Positions 44,641 to 56,290 of a stretch of 64,000 nt of DNA are shown here, piece after piece. The translations under genes and the position numbers were made by a program. This DNA is from Pomphorhynchus laevis (lineage: Eukaryota; Acanthocephala; Palaeacanthocephala; Echinorhynchida; Pomphorhynchidae): the NCBI GenBank assembly GCA_012934845.2, contig WNNJ02003588.1, positions 60,119 to 124,118 of the forward strand, written 5' to 3'. Each line of letters begins with the position of its first letter. Within the stretch, counting starts at the first letter, position 1. Below the pieces are notes generated by a model. That model was not told where the DNA came from and did not search any database. It saw nothing but the letters and a program-made list of their open reading frames with translations.

Positions 44641-45242
44641 AAGTTATTCTTGCTAGTGTCAATCCGTACAGTGATTCCGGTCCTTATGATTTATATATTT
44701 ATTTCTACTCGAGACCTTATCAAACTACTTGGCCTTTTTTCTTGCCCATATCGTTCATAATAGTCTTGCCACCGGATGTGTGCCCGACTTGTGGTAATCA
44801 GCAATTATTGTTCCAGTTCAAAAAAACCATTGTGACTTGTAATGATTTTATACCAATAAGCCTGACAAGTTCGATGTGCAAAGTTCTTGAAAGATTAGTC
44901 GCTTGTAGAATCTGGAGTCACTTAAACACTCATGAGTCATAGTGTCTTCTCATCACGGATTCCATCACGGTAGATCATGTTTGTCTAATTTACTAACTGC
45001 TCGCGAAATGTAGACTGAGGCACTTAGTTTTAACATTCAATTAATGTAATTTTTATTGATTTTTGAGAACCTTCGATCGAGTTCCGCATGAAAGTTTGCT
45101 TAGCTTGTTGTCTCATTATGGAGTTTCTTCGTTGCTGTGTATGTAGATCGGCGATTTCCTCCGAAATTCATTTTTTAGTGTTAGAATTGGAAGCCATTTA
45201 TCCTCCCCAAACGTGTAAATTGTGAAGTTCCGCAGAGTACTG
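44641..45242 (+). pseudogene. Old LINE RT fragment of another family
   Basis: Recognisable pieces are SHHGFHHGRSCLSNLLTA near 44955, LRTFDRVPHESLLSLLSHYG near 45070 and EVPQSTVL near 45230 (the motif B region). Many stops separate them. It is cut by the 3' end of the minus-strand LINE-B1 at 45243. The sequence after that LINE does not resume the RT. Confidence 0.7.
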
Positions 45243-48200
45243 TACTAGAAAACAAAGGATTTATTTTAACGTGGCAAATGCGTGCCAGCGCACGCTTACA
45301 TGACCACAACAAAACAAGACTGTGAATCAGGTGTCGAGAAGGTGTGAACGGAGGAGGTGTTTGAATGTGATAAAGGAGGGAGGCGCGGCGGACGTCGAGA
45401 GGGAGTTGATTCCAGGCGAGTGAGGCGGCGACGAGGAAGGATCGGAGACCGTAGTTGTTGGAGTAATTAGGAACGTAGAGTAAGAGGGTATGACAGGAAC
45501 GAAGCGATAGCGAGGTGGGGCGAGTATCGTCTAAGAAAGGAAGGTTGATGAACGATGGGGAGCCGACAGCGATGAGACGAAAAGTTACGAGAAGAAGGCG
45601 GAGTTTGATGCGGATGTGGATGGTGGGCCAGGAGAGTTGGGCAAAATATGTGGATGTGTGGTCGAAGCGACGGAGACGAAAGAGCACTCGAACAGCGGTG
45701 TTGATTATTCGTTGTAGGGGTAGGATGATGGATTTTGGAGAATTGGCGAAAAGGCTAAGGCAGTAATCGATTTTAGGGAAAAGAAACGATGAAAGAAGAG
45801 ACATACAAGAACGGAAGTCGATAAGGGGGCGGATACGGCGGATGTCACGAAGAATTAAGTTAGACGAGCGGACCTTGTCACGGACGAAGGGTTTAAGGGA
45901 AAGGTGATCATCGAAATGGAAGCCTAAGAAAGTGAGATTGTGGACTATGGGGATGATCGATGAGGCAAAATATACAATGGGAGGAGATATGTTTGGTTTA
46001 CGGGGGAGGATCCACATTATTTTGGACTTTTCGGGGTTTAGAACGAGATGGAGATTGGAGAGACGTTTGTAGATAGAAGAAAGACAGTTGGAGGCAGAAA
46101 TGCCGATATCGTGTATGCGATGTGCGGGTGCATGAGCATAGATTAGAATGTCATCGGCGTATTGCATGACCTTAAAGGAGTAAGGTTTGATAAACGGAGA
46201 GAGATCGCCAAGCAGAAGAGAGAAAAGCAGGGGACCTAGGACTGAACCTTGTGGGACCCCGCAAAAAATAGGGATTGGAAGGGAAGATGATGAATTAGAA
46301 CAGACGCGAAAGGAGCGGTCGGATAGATATGAGGCGAACCATGCTACGGAGGAGGAAGAAAAGCCGTAATCATAACGAAGGCAAGAAAGGAGGACGGAGT
46401 GGTCGACAATGTCGAATGCGGAGGAGAGGTCGAGGGATATGAGAACACTATATAGAGCCTTGTCTCGAGAAATGAGTAAGTCGTTGTACACTTTTATGCA
46501 TGCGATTTCTGTCGAGTGATTAGAGCGGAAAGCGGATTGGAAAGGAGGGTACAGATTGGATGAGGAGAGATAAGCGTTGATTTGTATTAAGATGAGGCGT
46601 TCTAAGAGCTTAGAAAGATTAGTGAGTAGCTCATCGATAATGGGGATATCGATGAGCATATATATTTTAATATGTGAGTAGGCAGGGGATCGGCAGGTGA
46701 GGTTTTGTTGGGCAAGGACATGAGGACAGATGATACTTCTGTAGGTGATACAGGGAGAAGATGAAAGAGTTCCGGAAGGATGAGAGTAGACTGGGCAGAG
46801 TGGGATAGGATGGAGACCGGGGTGTGAGAGAGCAGCGTGGATACTTTAGTCTGGAGAAATGACGAATAATCATTGGTATTGATGTTGCACGGCGAAGAGG
46901 AGCGAGCAAGGATTGAGTTAAAAGTATGCTAGATAGTCTTAGAGTTGAATGAAGTGATGATTTTATGCTGCCAGAATGAGTTGCATTTGGTACGTAGTGG
47001 GTTGAGATGAAACCGGCGAAGAGCAAGATAGGAATCACGGAAAGACGGAGTGATCGAGCGGAAATCACGTATGAGAGAGCGGTGGTAGACTCGAAAAGCA
47101 TGGTGGAGTCGACGCTTCGAGAGTAGGCATTGGATGTCAAGCCATAGGTCACGGTGCAAGCGACGGTGTGGGTGAGACATGAATGGCAAGAGAATATCGA
47201 GAGTGGATGTGAGTTCAGAGTCGAAAAGAAAGGCGAGATCGTGAGGAGATGAATATGTTATTGTGGGTAATGATAGAGACGATTTGAGTAAGGCAGAGCG
47301 GATAAGGGAGAGGTCAAGATTTCTCCAAGGGCGACGTAGGATAGTAGGTATGTGATGTGGGGTGTGGTTGCTAGTGAGATCAAGGGTGATAAGAAAGTGA
47401 TCGGATAGACCAGGATCAGAGATGGACAGTAAGGTGTAGGCAGCAAAATGATCGGGGACAGCGATGATGTCGAGTGCCCACTAAGTATATGTGTGGGTGC
47501 AGTGGAGAGAAGAAGTGGGGTCTAGGCGGATATTGAAGTCGCCTAGAACGAGTGAAGGGATTGAGGACAAAGAACAATGAGAAAGGAGGTCAGCGAGTTC
47601 GGTGAAAAATTAGGCAGTAGGAGCTGATGAACCAGGACGGTATACAATGGCGAGATCTAGAGTGATCGGGTTAGAATAACGACAAGTGAGCAATTCAAAA
47701 GAGCAAGGACTGAAAGGGGGATTGATTTTGCGAAGAGACGCGGGGTGACGCGCGAATGCGACGATGCCGCCATGATTAGAGAATTTAGAAGGGCATGAGC
47801 TGAGGGGGCGGGCGGATTCGACTAGGGAGCAACCGGCAGAGAGCAGACGGCGAATGGAAAGGTCGTCGGAATCTGAGTGCCAGGATTCGGTGGGGCAGAA
47901 GATATCGATGGATTGCTTGGTGAATAGGTTGAGGATAAGATCGGATTTATTGAGAATAGATCTAGTGTTGAGGAGACCGAGGCGGAAACCGTGTGCTGTG
48001 GCGAAAGAGTCTAGTGGAGAAGACACATAGGAGAGATGGACCGCCATCGAATTTTTGGACGGGTGTGGACAACTTGAAAATTTCCTTCGATGTTTCAGAT
48101 AGAGAGAGTGATGTTTCGCCGTTTTCCCCGCGACGGCGTTTTTGATTCGGGCTGAAGAGATTTGAGCGATTTCAGAAGGGGCGCGATCGGGGAAATTCGA

Positions 48201-48345
48201 GTGGTTGAAGATGACATGAGTTTGAATCGTTGAGAGAGGACAGAAGACGCGTGAGAGCGATGCTTGAAAACAATTTTTAGGAGAGGGGGCTGGTAAGAAT
48301 TAGATTAAGAAGATTTGTTTAGACGGATGAATGCGACAGGAGAAA
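45243..48345 (-). mobile_element. LINE-B1, longest copy in the window
   Basis: It runs from the ORF1 end (about 48340) through ORF2: APE from 48047 (LGLLNTRSILNKSDLI, FCPTESWHSDSDD, LVLGDFNIRL, SDPGLSDHFLI), linker, and RT from 46659 down. The 3' end has the hairpin GCGTGC/GCACGC at 45280-45295 and TTTGCCACGTT. ORF2 has an in-frame stop in the APE at about 47610, frame changes in the linker and one near the C-terminus. It is 5' truncated in ORF1 and abuts a Penelope fragment. Confidence 0.88.
45320..46659 (-). CDS. LINE-B1 reverse transcriptase
   Basis: An uninterrupted frame covers the whole RT: LLERLILIQINAYLSSSNL, FRSNHSTEIACIKVYND, motif A SLDLSSAFDIVDHSVLL, motif B FCGVPQGSVLGPLLFS, motif C MQYADDILIYAHAPAHRI with both Asp present. 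The thumb and C-terminal region (NLTFLGFHFDDHLSLKPFV, RRFDHTSTYFAQLSWPT) follows. Near 45370 the frame leaves the family consensus (FITFKHLLRSHLLDT lies in the next frame), so the C-terminus is frameshifted and the open frame runs on to 45181. The ATG at 46659 is internal to ORF2, not a natural start. Confidence 0.88.
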
Positions 48346-48821
48346 TGTCTGGAAAAGGGATAAAAGTGTACTACAAAACTGGTGCGAGACTTAGTGGCAT
48401 TTTTAAAAGGAAACCAGTTGCAGCATCACAATGTGTAATTTATACCATTCCGTGTTCAGATTGTGAGAAGACCTATGTTGGACAAACTAAACAAGGTTTA
48501 AAAAAGAGAACGTACCAACATAAGTACAACCTGAAGAAAAGTGATACATCTTCAGCAATATTCAATCATGTTATTGAGACCGGCCACAACATTGATTTTG
48601 AAAGTACATATATTCTACATAAAGAAAAACAGTTAGGACATAGGCTCGTTTTGGAATCATTGTACATTTCCATCTTTCCTACAATGGAAGGGAATAAATC
48701 CAACTGGTCCTTAAAATTCCCTCCACAAGACGTACAAAAAGATGTAAACTATAAACTTGCTAAACATCGTGATAAGGTTGCCAAAATGAAATCAGCTATT
48801 GCCGATGGGGCTATAACTTAG
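48345..48821 (+). CDS. Penelope-like element, GIY-YIG endonuclease end
   Basis: The product carries a GIY-YIG nuclease domain: VIYTIPCSDCEKTYVGQTKQ holds the two tyrosine motifs and the CxxC typical of Penelope-like elements. It is followed by LKKRTYQHK with the catalytic Arg, NHVIETGH, and LESLYI with the metal-binding Glu. In these elements the domain is the C-terminal endonuclease of a polyprotein whose RT comes first; here the RT is absent, so the copy is 5' truncated. The frame is open and ends at 48821. The first residues (MSGKGIK) may come from the adjoining LINE. Confidence 0.85.
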   Translation: MSGKGIKVYYKTGARLSGIFKRKPVAASQCVIYTIPCSDCEKTYVGQTKQGLKKRTYQHKYNLKKSDTSSAIFNHVIETGHNIDFESTYILHKEKQLGHRLVLESLYISIFPTMEGNKSNWSLKFPPQDVQKDVNYKLAKHRDKVAKMKSAIADGAIT

Positions 48822-48960
48822 TTACATTATTTTTAATTGAATTTTATTTTGTGTATATTCATTTTATTTTCTTCTATTTTTAGATTGAAAAGGACTTCTA
48901 AGTACAGTCGAAATATCAAATAAATAAAGTTCTTTTTGTATTCTCGGGGATGGTTCGCAA
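48822..48960 (+). mobile_element. Penelope-like element 3' UTR
   Basis: AT-rich sequence with AAATAAATAAAG near 48920 that closes the Penelope-like fragment; the exact end is uncertain. Confidence 0.45.
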
Positions 48961-49004
48961 TAAAAAATTTTAATTTATTGTAATTTGCTAGAACACATAA
49001 ATTT

Positions 49005-49126
49005 TCTTCTAGGTCCTCTTTTCTTTATTGTTTACCTTAGACGACAACCATCGACGACAACTATCGACGACATAGAACACTTATAAATTTTCTACTAGGT
49101 CCTCTTTTCTATATTGTTTACCTTAA
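49005..49126. repeat. Direct repeat, two 43-bp copies
   Basis: ATAAATTTTCTTCTAGGTCC... at 49007 recurs at 49085 with two or three differences, the copies being separated by GACGACAA-type short repeats. A related AATTTGCTAGAACA word occurs near 25258. Confidence 0.85.
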
Positions 49127-49361
49127 TGGCTTGTTGTGAAGATCCTGATATGTTGCTAGGCTTTTGCGAATTACCTCAAACTTTGGTCTGTTATTATCAA
49201 TGATAAATGGTCGGTCCCTACCGGACGACCTTGATCGAATACACAAATAGAGTGTAGCTACGAGTATAACTAAACTATGAAACATAATTTTGATAAATGT
49301 GTCCATATAGAGCTAGGAAAAAATATACATCATCGTGAATTTCGATTAGTGGCTTATACAC

Positions 49362-49390
49362 AGTAATTAGAGCTTTTCGCTCTAATTACT
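49362..49390. repeat. Perfect 12-bp-arm hairpin at a LINE-B2 truncation point
   Basis: AGTAATTAGAGC, loop TTTTC, GCTCTAATTACT. The right arm is the first LINE-B2 sequence; the left arm is its inverted copy and is not part of the LINE. Confidence 0.92.
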
Positions 49391-50660
49391 CTACCGAAAT
49401 TGCATGTCTTAAAGTTTATAACGACTTACTCATATCGCGCGATCATAAATTATGTAGTGTCATAGTTTCTCTTGATCTATCGTCTGCTTTTGACATCGTC
49501 GATCACTCGATTCTTCTCCATCGCCTTCGTCATGATTATGGCTTCTCTTTACCCACTGTATCATGGTTTTCTTCATATCTATCAAACCGTACATTTCGCG
49601 TATATTCTAACTCTTCTCTCTCCCATCCTTCGTCCATTCCGTCCGGTGTTCCGCAAGGCTCCGTATTAGGCCCTATACTTTTCTCTCTTCTTCTTGGTGA
49701 TTTGTCTTCGATTTCTCATAAATTTAACTTCCATGTTATGCAATATGCTGATGACATTCTCATCTATGCTCATGCACCTGTTTATCGTATTCACGATCTT
49801 AGTGTTTCTGCTTCCGACTGTCTTGTCTCAATTTCCAATCATCTTTCTTCCCTTCGCCTTTCTCTGAATCCTGATAAATCCAAAATTATGTGGATCCTAC
49901 CTCGACGCCTCGGCTTCGAACCTCCCTCCGTATCATTAAATTCTACAATTCTTCCTATCGTTGATAATCTCGTTTTCCTAGGCTTCCATTTTGACAACCG
50001 ACTTTCACTTAAACCTTTCGTTAGAGATAAAGTACGCTCATCTACCTTGATACTCCGCAACCTCCGTCAAGTTCGTAGATTGATCGATTTCCCTTCTTGT
50101 ATGACTCTCATATCATCTCTCCTTTTTTCTAGACTCGATTATTGTCTTAGTCTATTTTCCAACTCACCTAAATCCACTCTTCTTCCCCTACAACGCATCG
50201 TCAACGCAGCTGTCCGAATTCTCCTCCGTCTTCGTCGTTTTGATCACACATCCTACCATCTTGCTTCTCTCGATTTGCCTACAATTTATTGTCGTGTTCA
50301 AATTCGTCTTCTTATCGTTGCTTTCCGCCTTGTAACTTTTCACACCCCTTCATTTCTCAACCTTCCTTTTCTTGATAATTCCCGTCCTGTTTACTGTTCC
50401 TTGCGTTCCTGTAATTCCCTTCTTTTACATGTCCCAAACTACTCTACCTCCTTTGGACTCCGCTCCTTCCTGGTGGCTGCTCCTCTATCGTGGAATCATC
50501 TGCCCATTCATATACGCCAATCAACTTCCCTGCAGTGCTTCAAACGACAAATCCGATCCCATTTTAACAATTTAACTGCTTGACTTTCTCATTTTTGTTT
50601 GTGGACTTGTAAGCGTACAGCTTGTACGCATTTGCCACATTAAATAAATTTGTATTATTA
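49374..50660 (+). mobile_element. LINE-B2, 5'-truncated but otherwise clean
   Basis: The copy starts inside the RT and runs to the 3' hairpin GCGTAC/GTACGC (50613-50629), TTTGCCAC and ATTAAATAAA. Its RT frame is open from the truncation point to the natural stop, which suggests recent insertion. Confidence 0.9.
49378..50583 (+). CDS. LINE-B2 RT, open frame without start codon
   Basis: The frame is uninterrupted for about 400 codons although it has no ATG at its start because of the 5' truncation. It contains SLDLSSAFDIVDHSILL, SGVPQGSVLGPILFS, VMQYADDILIYAHAPVYRI, KSKIMWILPRRLGFEPPSVS, FLGFHFDNRLSLKPFV, and the C-terminal FRSFLVAAPLSWNHLPIHI ending FNNLTA. All catalytic residues are intact. 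This is the best reference for LINE-B2 in the window. Confidence 0.88.
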   Translation, partial: RSNYSTEIACLKVYNDLLISRDHKLCSVIVSLDLSSAFDIVDHSILLHRLRHDYGFSLPTVSWFSSYLSNRTFRVYSNSSLSHPSSIPSGVPQGSVLGPILFSLLLGDLSSISHKFNFHVMQYADDILIYAHAPVYRIHDLSVSASDCLVSISNHLSSLRLSLNPDKSKIMWILPRRLGFEPPSVSLNSTILPIVDNLVFLGFHFDNRLSLKPFVRDKVRSSTLILRNLRQVRRLIDFPSCMTLISSLLFSRLDYCLSLFSNSPKSTLLPLQRIVNAAVRILLRLRRFDHTSYHLASLDLPTIYCRVQIRLLIVAFRLVTFHTPSFLNLPFLDNSRPVYCSLRSCNSLLLHVPNYSTSFGLRSFLVAAPLSWNHLPIHIRQSTSLQCFKRQIRSHFNNLTA

Positions 50661-50664
50661 TTAC

Positions 50665-51290
50665 ACTCGAAGTTGTATCTGAGTGTAGGGATTTGGGTGT
50701 TATATTGCACAAGACATTGAGAACTCGCTCAAATACTGACTTTATTTATGGTAAGGCAATGAAAGCTATTTATTGCATCAAAAATGCGTTTGCAAGGCTA
50801 AGCTTATTAAGTTTTAAACGACTTTATTGCGCGTTGGTTCACCCACACATTGAATATTATATTCAGGCTTCATTTACATCTACTAAGACAAAAATCACGA
50901 AGCTTAAGTCAGTGCTTCGAAGAGGCTTTAGATTGTGTTTTCTATCTGCGTATTCATACTTAGATAATTTAGCTTCCTTCAGTGCGTCAAAGATGGGTTG
51001 ACCGAGACCTCATTGCGACGTGGCAGATGGCTCATTCCTCAGAAGGCTTTAGCTATCACTATGTGAAGATTAGTTGGTCAGCTCGTAGAGGTCATCCTCT
51101 ATTACTATATAAATTACCAAATAGCAAAGTCCCAAGCGTTGTGCAACTCACATCAGTCCTTAAATGTATGGAATGTGCTGCTTAAAGAAATTGCATGTGC
51201 ATCCAGCTACTGCAGCTTCAAGCAAAAGATTCGACAATGGCTATTAAAACTGGCGTGAACGCCTAAAGTTATTTTAGTCATTTAATGTTT
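50665..51290 (+). pseudogene. LINE-A-like ORF2 C-terminal fragment
   Basis: The block KAMKAIYCIKNAFARLSLL, then VHPHIEYYIQASF and LKSVLRRGFRLC, is the post-RT region of CR1/Jockey-like ORF2. It continues in another frame at 50982-51185 (WQMAHSSEGFSYHY). A related copy lies at 59666-60255. Confidence 0.75.
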
Positions 51291-51729
51291 TCTGTGAACA
51301 GTTAAAATTGCCATTGGCGGCTAATAACTTGTGTGAAAATAATAATAAATCATTGGCTATTATCATTGAGCTACAATTATAGATTTTAATATGAGATTGT
51401 AATATCTTAGTATGATCGCTGAAGTTTCTTATCCATGACTGTTTTAAGCCATTTGCTATATTCCCCGTAAAGCGTATATCATCGCACTTTAAGAGAGCGG
51501 AATAAGTCGAAAAACATGCTACATTAGACAGCAAAGCTTGTTTGCCCATTAATATCATTAAGCTACAATTATAGATTGTGCTTTAAATTTAAATTCGTTA
51601 AAGATCTTTCGCGATATTGCTTATTCAACAGCCCTAAACACCTATTACCTCGGCAGTTAGATCTTAGGACAACGTCTAACTTACGTGGCCAATCACTATT
51701 CCTATGACATCACTGAGTAATTTGCACTA
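51291..51729. other. No gene recognised
   Basis: A minus-strand ORF (51274-51558) has no motif I recognise. The rest is AT-rich. Confidence 0.4.
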
Positions 51730-52790
51730 GAAATATGCAATTTCGACAACGCATCATAAACGATTGAATCTAAACGATATTTTCGTGTCTATTTCAATTC
51801 GTCTTTCTCTACCCTTTACTCTCTCCTGTGGCGTTCTTCGAGGTTCTGCGATCGAATTAATTTTTTCTATCTTCTCTTTGGCGATCTATCCAGCATTATA
51901 TGAGTACCATAATTTCTAAATCATGCAATATGATGATGACATTCTCTTTTACTCTCATTATCCTGATCATCTTATCGATGATCTGTCCGCCTCTTCCACG
52001 AATTGTCTTTCCTCTATCTCCAAGCATCTTTCCTCACATCGTTTGTGTATTAACCATTCCAAGTCTAACATCTTATGGGTTATTCATTTTTCCTCTCTCT
52101 CTTCTCCCTCTGTATTTCTTAATTTGACCGTTCTTACTATTGTTGATCATGGAGTCAGTGAACTCCATTGATTTGGAGTTCACTTTGACAACAAATTTTC
52201 TCTCAATTTATTCGTTCGCGACAAAACCCAATCTTGTTATCTCTTACTTCGCGACCTTCGCCGTGTTACGAGGTTGTTTACTTCTAACTCTTTTCACTCT
52301 ATTATACCCAGTCTATTGTTTTTAATATCCACTATTGCCTCTGTCGTTTTGATTTCATCTCTAAATTCTCTGTTTTTCTCTGCATCGCCTTGTGAATTCC
52401 GCCGTGCACAATTTCGCCTTCGCTGTTTTGATCACATTTCCTCTTGCCTATCTAAACTCAACAGGCAAATTATGGAAAATGTATTCTATTCCGTATCCTT
52501 TATATTACATTTCATTTCCTCAAACTTGCATTTTTATCTGCACCTTTATTTACTTACTGAGTCCCGTCTCACCTTCATAAATCTTTGTGATGTGATCTTT
52601 GATATGATCTATCGTCTCCATGTTCCGTCGTTTTCCACAACCTGTGGCCAGCGATCCCCTTTTATTGCCGCTCTTCTTCTCTGGAATAAACTACATAATG
52701 CTATTCACATAATGCCATTAAGCTCTCCCACACTCTCCCACACATCAACATCAACATATTGACTTTGATAATACTTTTGTGTTTTGTTTG
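51730..52790 (+). mobile_element. LINE-B3, divergent and decayed LINE-B
   Basis: The RT core reads GVLRGSAIELIFS-like motif B, then MQYDDDILFYSHYPDHLIDD, where YADD has become YDDD. KSNILWVIHF and the C-terminal RCFDHISSCLSKLN follow. It is clearly related to LINE-B but much more diverged, with several frame changes. A hairpin (AGTGAACTCC/GGAGTTCACT, 52157-52184) interrupts the coding order. Confidence 0.7.
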
Positions 52791-52827
52791 TTTTCATTTT
52801 TGTAGTAAAACTTTTAATTTGTAATTC

Positions 52828-52909
52828 AGTGGACTAGTAAGTCCACTAAACAACTATTAGTGGACTAGTAAGTCCACTAAACAACTATTAGTGGACTAGT
52901 AAGTCCACT
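52828..52909. repeat. Three tandem hairpins, 31-bp period
   Basis: AGTGGACT, AGTA, AGTCCACT recurs at 52828, 52859 and 52890, separated by AAACAACTATT. The array sits where the LINE-B 3' hairpin would be expected. Confidence 0.92.
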
Positions 52910-53131
52910 AATATCAACGGTAGCCACTTTAATAAAAATGCATTTTTGTCAATTTAAGAACAACGGACAAATTCAAAATTGCTTTACTGCATTATTATAA
53001 AAAAATATTATTTAAAAAAGTTTGAGATAAAATAACATACAATCGTTCAGCTGTCAGATCGTCCAGCTTTCAGATCAGATAAATATTACAAAACATTTTA
53101 ACTAACAACTACTTACAATCGTCCAGCTTTG

Positions 53132-53269
<138 letters not shown>

Positions 53270-53422
53270 CCAGCTTTGATCGATATACAGTTTGATCGAT
53301 ATTCAGCTTTTTGAAGTAAAAATTTTCTTGATTACAACATCTTACACTTAAACACACAATAAATAACATACAATAAAATAACATACAAATTTGAATACAA
53401 TCGAACACAACGATCTCAAGTT

Positions 53423-55546
53423 ATGGTTCGTGGAAAGCCCTCGTCAATAAAGTTGTGCTGTAATTGTAATGGACCGGCAGCAAAGTGTATAGCTTGTAAG
53501 TGTGGGAAGTCGGGAGTACCCTGTACATCTTGTCGAGCCCCAAATTGCCAAAATCAAGTAAGTAAGTTTAGCCCTATGGTACATACTGATACTAGTCATA
53601 CGAATAATAATCTAGAGTTAATAAAACATGGTTTATCCCCTGAAACATTTATCGAAGATATATTTTATGAGGTGATTCATTGGATTCCAAATCATCTACA
53701 CTTTCCTAATTGCAATGCCAGCAAAGATTTTATTAAACTACTTAGTGACTGCTATGAACAATTTAATCGAGACATTAAACATGGTGGTCATCACTTAATG
53801 AAGGCAACGATTTTGTGTCAACTTCTTTTGCAGCGAACACCAGACCGAAGAATAAGTCATAACCGGAAAATTTTAGAAAAACGAATCAAATTATGGCGAC
53901 AAGGCCAATTTCCAGAATTAATAGAAGAAGCACGCTATTTGCAGTCTGAGAAACATAAACTTTTACGAAACGCTGCTGAGAAAACCCCAACCTCAAAAAT
54001 AAAAAAGGCAGTGAATTTCATTCGTGCAGGAAAAATTGGAAAGGCACTTAGATTAATACAGGAGGAAGAATATTTTAACATTTTGAAAGTCAATAGTGAT
54101 GTAAATTGGAAATCAGTATGGCAACACCTAAAGGAAATGCACCCAAATGGATCGCACATCGACCATGAATTTACTTTACACTCAAAAATAGATGGATGTA
54201 TAGAACATAATAATGTCAGATATTTTAGTTTAAATGACTTAGATATAATAAAAGCGGCACGACCAACTCACGGATCATCTGGTCCTTCCGGTGTGGATGC
54301 GGATGCATGGAGATCATTTTTGATGTCATTTGGAAGTGAATCGAGATGTTTGGTAAATGTTTTGAGGAATTTTGCCGTGAAAATCGCAACGGAAGTTTTG
54401 GATTCGAAAGATCTATGTGCTTGCACTGTCAGTCGTCTTATTCCCATAAATAAGAATCCTGGAATTTGACCCATTGGGGTTGGTGAGACTATACGTAGAA
54501 TTATTGGTAAGGTTATATTAACACATATCAAGGAAGATCTAATAAATGTATGCGGAACTGAACAATTATGTGCTGGGCAACGTGACGGAATTGAATTTGC
54601 GATTCATGCAGTACGAAACTCTATGTCAACTTCAAATGATAAATGCATATTATTAATCGATGCGGCCAATGCATTTAACACGTTAAACAGATCACTATCA
54701 ATCCATAACATGCCTTATATATGCCCCGCATTGACCAATGTACTTCAAAATATGTATGGCAACGAGGGATCAAAATTAACGGTAGATGGAATCATTTTGA
54801 AGGCGGCAGAGGGATTCACTCAGGGTGATCCTCTATCGATGGCTGCATATGCGGCGGCAACAATGCCATTAATTGCCAAGCTTAGAGAGTCTGCTCCGAA
54901 ATCGTTGCATTATTGGTATGCAGACGACGCAGCTGTTGTTGGTAATATTGAAGATATAGAGAATGTGTGGAATGAGATAAAGCGTTGTGGACCTTCTTTT
55001 GGATACAATGTTAATTCAAAAAAGTGCATATTATTAACACCTCAAAATTGTGTTGAGATTCCGAAGGTATTTCGGGACGATGGAGTTCAAATAAGGTTTG
55101 ATGGGGTCAAGTATCTGGGCAGTTTGGTAGGCACAAAAGGGTACGTGGAAAATCAAACAAAATTAAAAGTTGACGATTGGATAATGCAGATAAAGAAATT
55201 AGAGCAAATATCGATGGAAAACTCATTCGCCGCATACTTATTACTGTCGAGAGCTTTTCAACATCAATGGAATTATCGTTTGAGAACATCAGAGGTTAGT
55301 AGGGAATTGTTAAAACCTCTCGAGTATAAATTATCAAATGAGACATTAAAGTGTATCCTAGGTATAGATGGGATGGATGATGAAACTCGAACCATTATAG
55401 AGCTACCATATAAATATGGAGGTTTGGGAATCCGGAATAGTACTATGGAAAATGAATGGTCCTACATAAATTCTAGATTAATGTGTCAACCTTATTTTGA
55501 TGGAATAACAGGAGAGGAATTAAACAAACATCAACAAAAAAAATAG
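53423..55546 (+). pseudogene. LINE-E protein, Cys cluster and RT
   Basis: It starts at the first ATG after the leader. Residues about 13-45 form a Cys-rich domain (LCCNCNGPAAKCIACKC, CTSCRAPNC). The RT follows with PINKNPGI-stop-PIGVGETIRR, ILLIDAANAFNTLNRSL (motif A), EGFTQGDPLSMAAYA (motif B) and HYWYADDAAVVG (motif C). The stop at 54467-54469 (TGA) stands where relatives, as I recall them, have Arg (CGA), a CpG transition; the same frame then stays open to 55546. Confidence 0.85.
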
Positions 55547-55639
55547 GAAAACAGATCAGAGAATCAAACAACAGAAGATATGAGAACATAAGGTCACAAC
55601 TAATTTAAAGCTCCAGTGTAGACCTTAATACAGTTTTGT

Positions 55640-56290
55640 CACAAGGATTCACATGAATTTCATGACGCCTTAAAGGTAAGATATGCTTGGAAGACGGGGG
55701 ATGACACAATTTTGTGTACCTGTGGAAAATCCGCAGATATAGCACATGCTCTATCATGTAAAACAGGTGGTTTCAATTTTATACGTCACGAAATTATATC
55801 GGAGCATATACATCAATCACTGAAGGAGTGCTGTTCATGTGTGGAAAAAGAACCTATTCTGCAAAGTGTCCCTGATACGATAGTATTCGAAAATACAACG
55901 TCAACTAGAGATCGAGATGCACGTGCAGATATAGCTTGTAATGGACTATATGGAAATATGTTGGCGCGGTCCTTTATGGACATATGCTGTTTTAATACTC
56001 TTGCACCATCAGAACGGGTAAAGGAACCATTTAAATATCACGAAAATAGGAAGAATGCGAAATACGCGGAACGTATAGCAAAGATAGAAAAAGGATCTTT
56101 TCATCCTTTAATTTTTTCGACCGTAGGAGGTATTGGATATATCGCAAACCAGGTGTTGAAGCAAATTGCAACTCGGATGGCAGCAAGAAATTCAGATATG
56201 TATGGACAATATATAAGAAAACTAAGAAGCGGTATCTCAATCAAGATAGTAAAGGCGGTTTCCTTTCACGATAAGAAGGAATCAAAATAA
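55640..56290 (+). pseudogene. LINE-E C-terminal restriction-like endonuclease
   Basis: The frame shows CTCGKSADIAHALSC (zinc knuckle) and then the nuclease core DRDARADIACNG, SFMDICCFNT, with KYHENRKNAKYAER after it. The D...D spacing and knuckle match the restriction-like endonuclease that nicks DNA in R2-type elements. It is in a different frame from the RT, with about 90 bp of unreadable sequence between. The same domain recurs, diverged, at 62812-63200. Confidence 0.78.

Noticed and set aside
46667-47152. 161-codon minus-strand ORF as a separate gene
   Set aside because: It is a shifted frame over the LINE-B1 linker; the frame homologous to other copies runs beside it (46929-47189).
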